A stretch of 64,000 bases of DNA from Catellatospora paridis (GCF_009720365.1 NZ_WBZD01000020.1:124001-188000), one strand, 5' to 3'; positions 24,735 to 36,547 are shown, counted from the first letter of the stretch. Notes: generated by a model from the sequence alone, not told the origin. Made by a program: numbers and translations.

Positions 24735-24968
24735 ATGACCCAGCCGTTGCCCCGCTTCCTCACCCTGGAGCAGGTCGCCGAGGAGCTCAGCACGTCCACG
24801 GCACAGATCTACGCGCTGGTCCGGCGGGGCGAGCTGCCCGCCATCCGGCTGGGTGGCCGGGGACAGTGGCGGGTGGAGCGGGCCCGGCTGGAGGAGTTCA
24901 TCGCCCAGCTCTACGACGAGGCCCAGCAGTACGTGAAGGACAACCCGCTGTCCGGCGGCGAGGACTGA
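24735..24968 (+). CDS. Small winged helix-turn-helix protein (MerR/excisionase fold, BldC-like)
   Basis: 77 residues, start ATG 24735 with AGGAG 9-13 bases upstream. The whole protein is an HTH_17 domain: '[20 protein letters not shown]' (residues 7-26), '[20 protein letters not shown]' (wing) and '[20 protein letters not shown]', with an acidic tail. Such proteins are excisionases or BldC-type chromosomal regulators. There is no integrase nearby, which favours the regulator role. BldC binds direct repeats about 10 bp apart in head-to-tail fashion, and such repeats lie before this gene and the next. Function is inferred from fold and context. Confidence 0.8.
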   Translation: MTQPLPRFLTLEQVAEELSTSTAQIYALVRRGELPAIRLGGRGQWRVERARLEEFIAQLYDEAQQYVKDNPLSGGED

Positions 24969-25046
24969 CGTCCCGATACGGGCATCCGCTGCACCAAGAT
25001 CGTGAGATTGGCATTGACCGATGCCTCAATCACCGGCTACAAATGT

Positions 25047-25071
25047 CAAACGGAGGCAAACTCAAGCAAAC
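25047..25071 (+). promoter_or_regulatory. Three CAAAC direct repeats with 10-bp period
   Basis: CAAAC begins at 25047, 25057 and 25067, i.e. N5 between copies. The array ends 24 bases before the start of the Rv3235-like gene. It shares 16 bases with the site before the HTH gene. Confidence 0.55.
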
Positions 25072-25095
25072 ACAAGATCAAAGGTGGTGGTCCCG

Positions 25096-25602
25096 ATGAC
25101 GGCGCTCGCCGTTGCTGCCGGATCCGTCCGCATCCATCGCGCGCCCCCGCTCGACCCGCCGTTCGACGACGAGCTGCGCCCCACCACCTACCGGCCGGTC
25201 CGGCCCGAGCCCCGCGAGATCATCCCGCCGGAGGCCGTCGCCGGGGCCTCGCCCGAGTGCCACACCGCGGCCCTGCGCTTCCTGAACCTGTGCCTGGAGC
25301 TGTTCAACGGCTTCCGCTCCCCCGGCCAGCTGCGCCCGCTGCTGCGCGTCACCGAGGCCAACGACGTGCTCGACGAGCTGGCCCGCGGCCTGCGCCGGCT
25401 GGCCGCGCTGCGCCAATCCGTCCCGGCGGGCACGCCGCGCCGGCCCGTCCGCCGCCGGCAGCTGCGCACGTGCGAGCCCCGCCCCGGCGTGGCCGAGGTC
25501 GCCGCCGTGCTCAGCGACGGCCGCAGCACCTGGTCGGTGGCGTACCGCCTGGAGCGCGACTCCACGAACTGGCGCTGCACCGCCCTGATGGTGCTGCTCT
25601 GA
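25096..25602 (+). CDS. Rv3235-family protein
   Basis: 168 residues from ATG 25096, preceded by AAGGTGGTGG. An upstream ATG (25021) would translate the regulatory repeats and is rejected. N-terminal Pro-rich segment ('RAPPLDPPFDDELRP'), then the conserved region 'AALRFLNLCLELFNGFRSPG', 'LRPLLRVTEANDVLDELARG' and the closing beta strands 'VAEVAAVLSDGRSTWSVAYR'. This matches the actinobacterial family named after M. tuberculosis Rv3235, of unknown function, found as here next to secA. A bidirectional terminator separates it from secA. Confidence 0.8.
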   Translation: MTALAVAAGSVRIHRAPPLDPPFDDELRPTTYRPVRPEPREIIPPEAVAGASPECHTAALRFLNLCLELFNGFRSPGQLRPLLRVTEANDVLDELARGLRRLAALRQSVPAGTPRRPVRRRQLRTCEPRPGVAEVAAVLSDGRSTWSVAYRLERDSTNWRCTALMVLL

Positions 25603-25655
25603 CCCCCGGGGCGGGCGACTGCACACCTGAGACCGCGTCGCCCGTTCCGGGCTCC

Positions 25656-25698
25656 ACAGCGAAGAAGGACCGGCCGTCGGCCGGTCCTTCTTCGCTGT
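25656..25698. terminator. Bidirectional terminator between the Rv3235-like gene and secA
   Basis: Perfect 20-bp arms starting ACAGCGAAGAAGGACCGGCC with a 3-base loop. It has A-rich and T-rich sides, so it can stop transcripts from both convergent genes. Confidence 0.9.
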
Positions 25699-25781
25699 CT
25701 TGCGGCGACCCGGCGCGACCGGCCCCGCCATGCCCGAGGGCGTGTCGTGGGGGTCAGCCTCGCCGGACCGCCGTCAGTGGG

Positions 25782-28625
<2,844 letters not shown>

Positions 28626-28836
28626 GGGTGTTCAACGCTCCCTAGACAGTCTGCCGACCCATCGTAGGCGCATCGGACGGCGAATCGTCACCCCCGGGGA
28701 AGTGATCCGGCAGAATCGGGCAGCAAGTCACAAACCTCCAGGCCCGCAGCCCGTCCGTACGGCGCGTTCTCCGCGCCCCCGGGCGGCGGCCTAATCGGCG
28801 TGCCGGCCTGCGGGGTGATGTGCCAGGGTGGGGGCC

Positions 28837-29424
28837 ATGACCGACCTGTACGACAGCCCCCAACCGGTCCTGCACACCGTCACCGATCGGGGCGCGAAGC
28901 TCACCCTGCGGCCCGCCCAGCTCGGCGACGCACCCGGTGTCCTGGCCGCCTGCCTCGACCCGGAGACGCTGCGCTGGACCACGGTGCCCCTCGGCTACGA
29001 CCACGAGAAGGCGGTCGACTTCGTGACCGGCTACGCCCCCGGCTGGTGGGAGCGCCGGCAGGGTGCCGCGTTCGTGCTCGCCGACGCCGACGACGCCTAC
29101 GTCGGTCAGATCGACCTGCGGGTCTCCGGCGACCCGCAGGTCGCCGACGTCGGCTTCCTCACCGCACCGCACGCCCGCGGACACGGCTACATGAGTGCCG
29201 CGCTGCGCGCCGTCGCCGAGTGGGGCATCCGCGAACTCGGTCTGGAACGGGTGGAGTGGAAGGCGTACGTCGGCAACGACGGCTCGCGCCGGGTGGCCGA
29301 GCGGGCGGGCTTCACCTATGAGGGCGTCCAGCGCAGCGGCTGCGCGCACCGCGGCGAGCGCCGTGACGCCTGGGTCGCCGCCATGGTGCGCGCGGACCTG
29401 GCCGCCGGCCGGGCGAAGGCGTGA
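28837..29424 (+). CDS. GNAT-family N-acetyltransferase
   Basis: 195 residues from ATG 28837. RimJ/RimL-type fold: 'GAKLTLRPAQLGDAPGVLAA' at the start, acetyl-CoA-binding 'VGFLTAPHARGHGYMSAALR' (R/Q-x-x-G-x-G/A variant ARGHGY), 'WGIRELGLERVEWKAYVGND' and 'SRRVAERAGFTYEGVQRSGC'. It probably acetylates an N-terminal amino group or small amine; the substrate cannot be told. Its stop overlaps the GTG of the next gene, a two-domain acetyltransferase, so both are made together. Confidence 0.85.
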   Translation: MTDLYDSPQPVLHTVTDRGAKLTLRPAQLGDAPGVLAACLDPETLRWTTVPLGYDHEKAVDFVTGYAPGWWERRQGAAFVLADADDAYVGQIDLRVSGDPQVADVGFLTAPHARGHGYMSAALRAVAEWGIRELGLERVEWKAYVGNDGSRRVAERAGFTYEGVQRSGCAHRGERRDAWVAAMVRADLAAGRAKA

Positions 29425-30542
29425 CCGGCCCCCGCGAACCCGTGACGCTCGACGGCGGCACGGTGCGGCTGCGGCCCTGGCGGGTCCGTGATGCCGAGCA
29501 ACTGCAAGCGGCCTGCGACGATCCGGTGACGGCGCACTTCATGGCGCAGATGCCGGCGCCGTACACGATGGAGCACGCGCGGTGGTGGATCACCGAGGGG
29601 TCGCCGGAGTCCTGGCAGACCGGCGGGGCGTCCTGGGCGGTGGTCGACCCGCTCACCGACGAGGTGCTGGGCGGGGCCGGGCTCAGCCACCTGCAGGAGG
29701 ACCGCCGCCAGGCCGAGGTCGGCTACTGGGTCGCGCCGTGGGCACGCCGCCGCGGCGTGGCCACCGCGGCCACCCGGGCCATCACCGACTGGGCGTTCGG
29801 CACGCTGGGCGTGATCCGCATGGAGCTGTTCACGGTTCCCGACAACGCGGCCAGCCAGCGGGTCGCGCTGGCGGCGGGCTTCACCCGTGAGGGCGTACGC
29901 CGTGGCGCGTCCACCCGCCGCGACGGCTCCCACGGCGACTACGTGGCATTCGTCCGGCTGGCCGTCGACCCGCCCGGCCCGGTGCCGCCCGGCCTGCCCG
30001 AGTTCCCCGACGGCGAGCTGACCGACGGGCGGGTGCGGCTGCGCCGGATCGCCCGCGACGACGCCGAGGACTACTTCGCGCTGGCGCAGCTGCCGGAGGT
30101 GGCCCGCAGCAACGTCGGCGGCCCGATCACCCTGGACGGGGTGCGCGAACGCTGTGCCTGCGCCGAGGCCGACTGGCTGGCGGGCACCCGCGCCACCTGC
30201 GTCGTCCTGGACGCCGAGAGCGGCGCGTTCGCCGGCGAGATCGGCCTGTACTACCACGAACGGTTCCTTCAGCAGGCGATCCTCGGCTACGCGCTGCGCC
30301 CGGAGTTCCGCGGGCGGGGTTTCGCCACCGCCGCAGCCCGGCTGCTCAGCGACTGGGCGATGGAGCAGGCGGGCGTGATCCGCGTGGTCGCCGGGACGTT
30401 CCCCTACAACGAGGCGTCGCGGCGGGTGCTGGAACGGGCCGGATTCGAGCTGGAGGGCACCCTCAAGGCGCGGCTGCCCACGCGGGACGGCACGCGCGTC
30501 GACGACATCCAGTACGTGCGGATCGCCGAGAAGCACCGCTGA
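29421..30542 (+). CDS. Tandem two-domain GNAT acetyltransferase
   Basis: 373 residues from GTG 29421, overlapping the preceding stop. Two complete GNAT domains are present: domain 1 (about 1-180) with 'YWVAPWARRRGVATAATRAI' and 'NAASQRVALAAGFTREGVRR', and domain 2 (about 190-370) with 'LGYALRPEFRGRGFATAAAR', 'FPYNEASRRVLERAGFELEG' and 'RDGTRVDDIQYVRIAEK'. Both keep a G-x-G/A acetyl-CoA loop. Together with the upstream gene, three related domains lie in a row, suggesting duplication and fusion. Substrates are unknown. Confidence 0.88.
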   Translation: MTGPREPVTLDGGTVRLRPWRVRDAEQLQAACDDPVTAHFMAQMPAPYTMEHARWWITEGSPESWQTGGASWAVVDPLTDEVLGGAGLSHLQEDRRQAEVGYWVAPWARRRGVATAATRAITDWAFGTLGVIRMELFTVPDNAASQRVALAAGFTREGVRRGASTRRDGSHGDYVAFVRLAVDPPGPVPPGLPEFPDGELTDGRVRLRRIARDDAEDYFALAQLPEVARSNVGGPITLDGVRERCACAEADWLAGTRATCVVLDAESGAFAGEIGLYYHERFLQQAILGYALRPEFRGRGFATAAARLLSDWAMEQAGVIRVVAGTFPYNEASRRVLERAGFELEGTLKARLPTRDGTRVDDIQYVRIAEKHR

Positions 30543-30550
30543 CACGAAGA

Positions 30551-30585
30551 TCGGCCTGTCCCATCCTGAGGATGGGACAGGCCGA
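30551..30585. terminator. Bidirectional terminator
   Basis: 16-bp perfect arms TCGGCCTGTCCCATCC / reverse complement with loop TGA, between the convergent GNAT and HPF genes. Confidence 0.85.
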
Positions 30586-30600
30586 CGCCTGCCTATCGAC

Positions 30601-31236
30601 TCACCAGGCCAGCGTCAGCAGGCCGTAGTCGTATGCCTTGCGGCGGTAGACGACGCACGGCCGCCCGCTGTCCTTGTCGTGGAACAGGTAGAAGTCGTGC
30701 CCGACCAGCTCCATCTGGTACAGGGCGTCGTCCACCGTCATCGGCTCACCGGAGAACTCCTTCTCCCGCACGATGTGCCACGGCTGGTCCTGGTCCTCCA
30801 GGGCGTCCATCGGTCCGCCCGCGCCGTTGGCGGAGCGCGCGAGCGTGGCGGTGGCCGTGCCGCCCGTGGGGGGTTCGAACAGGGCCAGGTTCGCGGTGGC
30901 CTCGGCGACGGAGACCGGGGCGCGACGGCCGCGGTGCACCCGGCGGCGGTCAGCGGCCTTGCGCAGGCGACGGTCGAGCCGCTCGACGGCCTCGTCCAGT
31001 GCGGAGTAGAAGTCGCTGGCGGCACCGCAGGCGCGGATGACGGGGCCGCGGGTGACGCAGGTGATCTCGATGTGCTGGCAGGAATCAGCTTGGCGCGGGT
31101 TGCGCTCGTGGATTAGCTCGACGTCGAATTCAATGATCTTCTGGTCGTAACGTTCAACTTTTTGCAGCTTGTCGGCCACATGAACCCGGAAATGATCCGG
31201 AACTTCAACATTACGACCCTTGACCTCGATGTCCAC
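30601..31236 (-). CDS. hpf: Ribosome hibernation-promoting factor (long form)
   Basis: 211 residues from GTG 31236, with GGGAGG upstream. N-terminal HPF/YfiA domain ('VDIEVKGRNVEVPDHFRVHV', 'HIEITCVTRGPVIRACGAAS', 'DEAVERLDRRLRKAADRRRV') and C-terminal dimerisation domain with 'IVREKEFSGEPMTVDDALYQ' and 'LVGHDFYLFHDKDSGRPCVV', the long form that joins two ribosomes as 100S dimers. The linker is Ala/Pro/Thr-rich. The position between comF and secA is conserved in actinobacteria. Confidence 0.95.
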   Translation of the reverse strand: MDIEVKGRNVEVPDHFRVHVADKLQKVERYDQKIIEFDVELIHERNPRQADSCQHIEITCVTRGPVIRACGAASDFYSALDEAVERLDRRLRKAADRRRVHRGRRAPVSVAEATANLALFEPPTGGTATATLARSANGAGGPMDALEDQDQPWHIVREKEFSGEPMTVDDALYQMELVGHDFYLFHDKDSGRPCVVYRRKAYDYGLLTLAW

Positions 31237-31496
31237 GCCTGACCTCCCACGGTCTGTCCGAGTGCGGAACACCCCGGCAACTGGTGTCCGGGGCGCACTT
31301 CTGTAAGCCCCTTCCGACGCTCTCGTTCACCGCTGAGCGGTGACCCCCATCAGGTGGTTGGCTTCTGACGCTAGCCTCTTGTCAGCCACTCGTCATCCCT
31401 TGTACCAAGACTGTTTTGACGAGATTCGCCCTTTCGGTACCGCGCGTCACGGAGCCGTCACCCAGCATCGATCCAGCCATTATCCGAAGATTACGG

Positions 31497-32219
31497 CTAT
31501 ATTGCGCGTTGCGGTAGGTACCGGCGTGTCGCGGCCAGTGCCACGCACGCATCGACGCGCATCCCCACGCTCTCCAGCAGCACCGACGCGGCCGCCAGAG
31601 TCGCACCGGTGGTCACGATGTCGTCCAGCAGGACCGTCACGGACCCGGGCGCGGCGCGCCGGGCTCGCTCCACCGCCCCGCGCCGCAGCGCGAAGGCTCC
31701 CGCGGCGCTCGCGGCCCGCTGCGCCGACGACAGGTGCGCCGAGTCCGCCTTCGGCAGTGCCCGCAGCGGTGCGGCGACGGCGGCCTGCCGACCGGCCGTA
31801 CGCAGCCGCTGCGCCGCACCGAGGGCCAGCCGCCGCATGTGGTCGCCGTGCCGGGCCCGGGCCGCCGCGGCCGTGTCCGGCACGTAGACCAGCAGCAGCG
31901 GCCGCCGTGGGTCAGCCGTCGCGGCGACCGCCTCGGCGAGCAGTGCACCCAGGGGCCGGGCCAGCCGGTGCCGCCCCCGCTCCTTGAACGCGAGGATCAG
32001 CTCCCGCAGCGGGCCGTCGTATCCGCCCAGCGCCACGCACGCGGGCAGGCCGTCCGGAGCCGGATCGGGGCGGATCGGCGCGGCACGCAGCGACTCGACC
32101 GCGCGAGCACAGTCCGCGCAGACCTCATGGCGCAGCGCCAGTCCCGAGCCGCCGCAGCCGGCGCAGGACGCGGGCAGCACGAGATCGGCCAGTGCCTGCC
32201 AGATCGCACCGACCGGCAC
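31497..32219 (-). CDS. comF: ComF family phosphoribosyltransferase-like protein
   Basis: 240 residues. Zinc-binding Cys pairs at the N-terminus ('PASCAGCGGSGL', 'HEVCADCARAV'), a type I PRTase fold, and the PRPP loop 'SVTVLLDDIVTTGATLAAAS' with the Asp-Asp and Thr-Thr-Gly. Internal 'LILAFKERGRHRLARPLG' is the ComF motif. In naturally competent bacteria ComF helps with single-stranded DNA uptake; in actinobacteria its role is unproven. The gene starts 3 bases before the stop of lpqB on the same strand, so it belongs to the mtrA-mtrB-lpqB-comF unit. Confidence 0.93.
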   Translation of the reverse strand: MPVGAIWQALADLVLPASCAGCGGSGLALRHEVCADCARAVESLRAAPIRPDPAPDGLPACVALGGYDGPLRELILAFKERGRHRLARPLGALLAEAVAATADPRRPLLLVYVPDTAAAARARHGDHMRRLALGAAQRLRTAGRQAAVAAPLRALPKADSAHLSSAQRAASAAGAFALRRGAVERARRAAPGSVTVLLDDIVTTGATLAAASVLLESVGMRVDACVALAATRRYLPQRAI

Positions 32220-32222
32220 GGC

Positions 32223-34070
32223 TCAGCCCTCGAAGCAGGCTGCCGTGACGGTGGGCTCCACCGGTGGCGGCGGTGAGGCCGACGAGGACGGGTCCGGGGT
32301 AGGCGACGACTGCGGGGGCAGCAGCAGCAGCTCCTTGCGCAGCGGATCCAGGGTCCCCCCGTAGAACCCCCGGCTCGCCCGGTTGTCGACGTCGAGCAGG
32401 ACGTTTCCGCTGGTCTCGGTCCGGCCGGCGTTGCCGACAAACGCGGTGAGGTTGGTGAGGACCGCTTTCCGGCCGGTCGTGAAGGTGCTCTCGATCGCGC
32501 CGTCGACGGTCACGTACGCCAGCTCGGCCACGTCATCGGTCGTGCTGACGACGACCGTGTCCTCCTGCAGGAACGCCACCTCGCGCAACCGGCCGGCCAG
32601 GCTGGTCGCCACCCTGCGTGGCTTGCCCACCTTGAACGACTTGGCGCTCGCCCGCAGCAAGGGGGCGACGTAGAGTCTGCCGCCGATCACCAGCGCCATC
32701 CGGCGCCCATCGGGCGCGACGGTCACCCCGGTGATCTTCCCGAAAGCGACCAGCGCCGTGTCCACGCCGGTCGGGCTGGTGCCGTGCACCGGCACCACCG
32801 AGAGCTTCCCGTCGTGCAGCACCAGGGCGGTGGCGCCCGCCCGGTCCAGCCAGATCGGGCGGGAGATCGAGTCTCCGGTCAGGCCGGTGCTGTGGATCGT
32901 CGGCTTGGCAGCCGTGTCGTTGGTCGTGGACTTGTCCTGCGGGGCGCTGCGCGGGCCGATGTACAGCTCCTGCTTGCCGCCGCCGCTCCGGCGCACCAGC
33001 GCGAACGCGGTCTCGTCCTTGGCCACCGCCGCGGAGACCAGGTCTTCGTTGACGGCATCGGGCAGCAGGTTCTCCAGCGGCGGGTACGACTCGCCCTGCC
33101 GCGCGACGCGGGTGAGCTTGCCGTCCACCACGGCGTAGCTCTTGGGATCGCGCGCGCTCGGCGACGCGGCCAGGTTCTTGTCGGGGAACTGGTAGTCCGT
33201 CGTGACATCACGCCCCTCCAGCTGCAGCTGCAGTCGCTGCCGGCCCTCGGGCCACAGCGTCCAGTACAGCTGCGCCGCGAGCCCGTCCCGCACCGCCGCG
33301 TCGGCCAGCGCACCCAGGTTGACCGTGATCTGGTTGGCGTCCTCGACGACGCTGCCCAGCCGGCGGGTGCCCTCCGGCAGCCCCAGCACGGCACCGGACA
33401 GCCAGGCGGACGGCCCCTTCACCAACCAGTCGAACAGCCGGTTGTTGACCTGCTCTTCCGGCACCGCCCGAGGCAGGTAGCGCAGGTCGGGCACGAGCGA
33501 GATGTTGTCGGTGTTCCAGAAGTAGATGGGCAGCCGCAAGTAGTACGTCTTCAACTTGTCCACGTCGAGCAGCAGCTCCTGCGGCGGGTCGGTCAGCACC
33601 AGACCCCCGCCCGCGGCTGGGCCGAACTTGAACGTGTACTTGTCGTGCTCCGTGCCGTCGTACGGCAGCACCTGGCCGTCGGGCGTCAGCACGCCGAGGC
33701 GGCGCACCTCCACGTCGACCGTGTCACCCGCCCGCGTCATCTGCTCCACCTTGACCAGCACGACGTTGGAGCCGGGGCTCCACTCGTCCTGCTCGTCGGG
33801 GGCGATGTACTGCCGCGCCGCCCCCATGATCGTCTCGTGGGCGGCGCCGTGATCGCCCGCGGCCGCCTGCAGGAAATCCCCCACCAGCTTGGCAGGGTCG
33901 GTCTCGTCCCGGCGCCAGGGCGGCGGCTTCACCCCGTCGGAAGAGGTCAGCTCAGGGCCGGCGGACGGCCCCAGCCCGTCTCGCACGACGTCGTCGCGCA
34001 CGCCTATCCCGCACCCGGCCAGGGCCACCGCGGTCGCCCCGGCGAGCAGCACGCTCAATGTCCGCCTCAT
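32223..34070 (-). CDS. lpqB: Lipoprotein LpqB (GerMN and beta-propeller domains)
   Basis: 615 residues from ATG 34070, overlapping the mtrB stop (ATGA). A lipoprotein signal ('RTLSVLLAGATAVALAGCGI') gives a lipobox LAGC, with Cys about residue 20. A GerMN/Gmad1-type region (about 200-310; 'YLPRAVPEEQVNNRLFDWLV', 'QITVNLGALADAAVRDGLAA') is followed by beta-propeller-like repeats (about 380-600; 'ISRPIWLDRAGATALVLHDG'). LpqB of mycobacteria acts with the sensor MtrB at the envelope. The gene order mtrA-mtrB-lpqB is conserved and supports this. Confidence 0.95.
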   Translation of the reverse strand: MRRTLSVLLAGATAVALAGCGIGVRDDVVRDGLGPSAGPELTSSDGVKPPPWRRDETDPAKLVGDFLQAAAGDHGAAHETIMGAARQYIAPDEQDEWSPGSNVVLVKVEQMTRAGDTVDVEVRRLGVLTPDGQVLPYDGTEHDKYTFKFGPAAGGGLVLTDPPQELLLDVDKLKTYYLRLPIYFWNTDNISLVPDLRYLPRAVPEEQVNNRLFDWLVKGPSAWLSGAVLGLPEGTRRLGSVVEDANQITVNLGALADAAVRDGLAAQLYWTLWPEGRQRLQLQLEGRDVTTDYQFPDKNLAASPSARDPKSYAVVDGKLTRVARQGESYPPLENLLPDAVNEDLVSAAVAKDETAFALVRRSGGGKQELYIGPRSAPQDKSTTNDTAAKPTIHSTGLTGDSISRPIWLDRAGATALVLHDGKLSVVPVHGTSPTGVDTALVAFGKITGVTVAPDGRRMALVIGGRLYVAPLLRASAKSFKVGKPRRVATSLAGRLREVAFLQEDTVVVSTTDDVAELAYVTVDGAIESTFTTGRKAVLTNLTAFVGNAGRTETSGNVLLDVDNRASRGFYGGTLDPLRKELLLLPPQSSPTPDPSSSASPPPPVEPTVTAACFEG

Positions 34071-35845
34071 GCCGGCACCTCCGCCGCGTTCCCGTGCTGC
34101 CGGACCACCGTCACGTCGGCGGGGATCAGCGGCAGCGGCGAGCCGGACAACCGGCCGCCCGCCCGCACCGGCAGGGTCAGCCGGAACTGCGCGCCCTGCC
34201 CTGGCGATCCCCATGCCTCCAGCCAGCCGCCGTGCAGCCGAGCGTCCTCCAGGCTGATGGACAGGCCCAGACCGGTGCCACCGGTCTGCCGGGCGCGCGA
34301 CGGGTCAGCCCGCCAGAACCGGTTGAAGACCAGCTTCTCCTCGCCCGGCTTCAGGCCCACCCCGTGGTCCCTCACCGTGATCGCGATCGCGCGCGCGTCG
34401 ACGCCCAGCGTGACCGTCACCGGACGGCCCTCGCCGTGGTCGACGGCGTTGCCCACCAGGTTGCGCAGGATGCGCTCGACCCGGCGGGGGTCGATCTCGG
34501 CGATGACCGGCGGGTCCGGTGAGACCAGTTCCAGGTTGATCCCGACCCGGTCCGCGACCGACTCCAGCCGCTCGGTCACCCGGCGCACGACGGTGATCAG
34601 GTCGGTGGGCTCGGAGTCGAGCATGGCGAACCCCGCGTCGAAGCGGCTGATCTCCAGCAGGTCGGTGAGCAGCTCCTCGAACCGGTCGAGCTCGGCCTGC
34701 AGCAGTTCGGCGCTGCGCGCCGACGCCGGATCGAAGTCCTCGCGCTGCGAGTAGAGCAGGTCGGCGGCCATCCGTACGGTGGTGAGCGGCGTCCGCAGCT
34801 CGTGGGACACGTCCGAGGTGAAGCGGCGCTGCAGCCGGGACATCTCCTCCAGCCGCACGATCTGGCGCTGCAGGTTGGCCGCCATCTGGTTGAAGGCGTC
34901 GGCGAGCAGCGCCATCTCGTCCTCGCCGTTGACAACCATGCGCTGGTCGAGCAGACCTGCCGACAGGCGCTGCGCGGTGCGGGCCGCGACCCGGACGGGA
35001 CTGACCGTGGCCCGGGTGACCAGCGCGGTGACCATGCCGAGCAGCAGCACCAGCGCCACCCCGACGAAGATGACCGTCGACCTGATGTCCTTGGCCACCT
35101 CGACCTCGGTGTCCACCGGGAAGAGGTAGTACAGCTCCACCGAGCCGCCGCCCCGCCAGCGCGGGGTGGGCACGTTCGAGCCCCACACCAGGTAGGTGTG
35201 CGTCCCGTCGCCGAGGTTCGCGCTGACGTACTGGAACGACCGGTACCCAGGGGTGCCGGTGACCTCGCGCTCGAGCTCCTTGGTGATCGCCGACCGCAGG
35301 TCGAGACCCTGCGGCCAGGCCGATCCCGTACTGCTCAGCGCCGAGGCGGTGGCCACCTTCGTGAACCGCATGGTCACCACGACACCCTCCTGACCTCCGG
35401 TCAGGGAGCTGAGCAACCGGATCACGTTCCCCGGGGTGTCCGGGCTCTCCGGGTTCGGGATGGCGCTGAGCTGTTGCTCGGCGATCTTCACGCCGCTCGT
35501 GACCTGCCGTCGCGCGTCCTGCTCTGCCCCGGCCAGCAGGCTGTCGGTGCTGCTCTTGGCGATCAGGTAGCCGAAGCCGCCGACCAGCACGCTGGAGCAC
35601 AGCAGGGTGATGGTGACCATACGCAGCTGCAGCGAGCGCCGCCAGATCCGGCGCGCCTGGCGCACCCCCGGGGCCAGCCGCCGGGCCGTGGGGCGCAGCG
35701 CCGGCACCCGGGCCGCCTTCTTGACCAGCTGCTTGAGCGTGGTGCTGGCCTGGGCGAGGCGTCCGGACACGCCCGAAGGCTGCCCGTCATGCCCCGCCTC
35801 GCGGGGTTCGGGCAGCTCAATGGGGGTGGGGGTGGGGGTGGTCAC
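34067..35845 (-). CDS. mtrB: Sensor histidine kinase MtrB
   Basis: 592 residues. Two TM helices flank an extracellular sensor (about 90-250; first helix 'MVTITLLCSSVLVGGFGYLI', second 'TVIFVGVALVLLLGMVTALV'). A HAMP domain follows, then the phosphoacceptor His in 'TSDVSHELRTPLTTVRMAAD', the N-box 'LRNLVGNAVDHGEG' and G-boxes 'RDHGVGLKPGEE' and 'GGTGLGLSISLEDA'. The N-terminus is Pro/Thr-rich, the C-terminus Pro/Gly-rich. Partner of MtrA, controlling cell wall turnover, osmotic response and, in streptomycetes, development. Confidence 0.96.
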   Translation of the reverse strand: MTTPTPTPIELPEPREAGHDGQPSGVSGRLAQASTTLKQLVKKAARVPALRPTARRLAPGVRQARRIWRRSLQLRMVTITLLCSSVLVGGFGYLIAKSSTDSLLAGAEQDARRQVTSGVKIAEQQLSAIPNPESPDTPGNVIRLLSSLTGGQEGVVVTMRFTKVATASALSSTGSAWPQGLDLRSAITKELEREVTGTPGYRSFQYVSANLGDGTHTYLVWGSNVPTPRWRGGGSVELYYLFPVDTEVEVAKDIRSTVIFVGVALVLLLGMVTALVTRATVSPVRVAARTAQRLSAGLLDQRMVVNGEDEMALLADAFNQMAANLQRQIVRLEEMSRLQRRFTSDVSHELRTPLTTVRMAADLLYSQREDFDPASARSAELLQAELDRFEELLTDLLEISRFDAGFAMLDSEPTDLITVVRRVTERLESVADRVGINLELVSPDPPVIAEIDPRRVERILRNLVGNAVDHGEGRPVTVTLGVDARAIAITVRDHGVGLKPGEEKLVFNRFWRADPSRARQTGGTGLGLSISLEDARLHGGWLEAWGSPGQGAQFRLTLPVRAGGRLSGSPLPLIPADVTVVRQHGNAAEVPA

Positions 35846-35857
35846 GGTCAGGCAAGG

Positions 35858-36547
35858 TTAGCTGGTGCCGGCCTTGTAACCCACGCCGCGCACGGTCAAG
35901 ATGATCTCCGGACGCTCGGGGTCCGGTTCGATCTTGGCGCGCAGGCGCTGCACATGCACGTTCACCAGGCGGGTGTCCGCCGAGTGGCGGTAGCCCCAGA
36001 CCTGCTCCAGCAGCACCTCGCGGGTGAACACCTGGCGCGGCTTGCGGGCGAGCGCGACCAGCAGGTCGAACTCCAGCGGGGTGAGCTTCACCTCGGCCCC
36101 GTTGCGGGTCACCGTGTGCGCGGGCACGTCGATGATGATCTGGTTGTCCGGCGGCCCGATGGTCAGCAGCTCGGGGGTCACGTCCTCGCCGCGGCGCAGC
36201 CGGGCCCGCACCCGGGCCACCAGCTCCTTGGGCTTGAACGGCTTGACCACGTAGTCGTCGGCGCCGGACTCCAGGCCGAGCACCACGTCGACGGTGTCGC
36301 TCTTGGCGGTCAGCATCACGATCGGCACGCCGGACTCGGCCCGGATGGCGCGGCACACGTCCAGCCCGCTCATGCCGGGCAGCATCAGGTCCAGCAGCAC
36401 CACGTCGGGCCGCGCCTCGCGGAACGCGGCCAGGGCCCGCTCCCCGTCGGCCACGAAGGCGGGCACGAACCCCTCGCTGCGCAGCACGATGCCGAGCATC
36501 TCGGCGAGCGCGGGATCGTCGTCCACCACCAGGACACGCGCCCTCAT
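35858..36547 (-). CDS. mtrA: Two-component response regulator MtrA
   Basis: 229 residues from ATG 36547. Receiver domain with the phosphorylated Asp in 'RPDVVLLDLMLPGMSGLDVC', acidic pocket 'VLVVDDDPALAEML', Thr 'VIMLTAKSD'-type strand and Lys 'DDYVVKPFKPKELVARVRAR'. A C-terminal OmpR/PhoB winged helix has 'VKLTPLEFDLLVALARKPRQ' and 'LVNVHVQRLRAKIEPDPERP'. It is followed 13 bases later by mtrB. Start choice rests on the usual 'MRARVLVVDDD' beginning; an in-frame ATG upstream is not conserved. Confidence 0.97.
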   Translation of the reverse strand: MRARVLVVDDDPALAEMLGIVLRSEGFVPAFVADGERALAAFREARPDVVLLDLMLPGMSGLDVCRAIRAESGVPIVMLTAKSDTVDVVLGLESGADDYVVKPFKPKELVARVRARLRRGEDVTPELLTIGPPDNQIIIDVPAHTVTRNGAEVKLTPLEFDLLVALARKPRQVFTREVLLEQVWGYRHSADTRLVNVHVQRLRAKIEPDPERPEIILTVRGVGYKAGTS

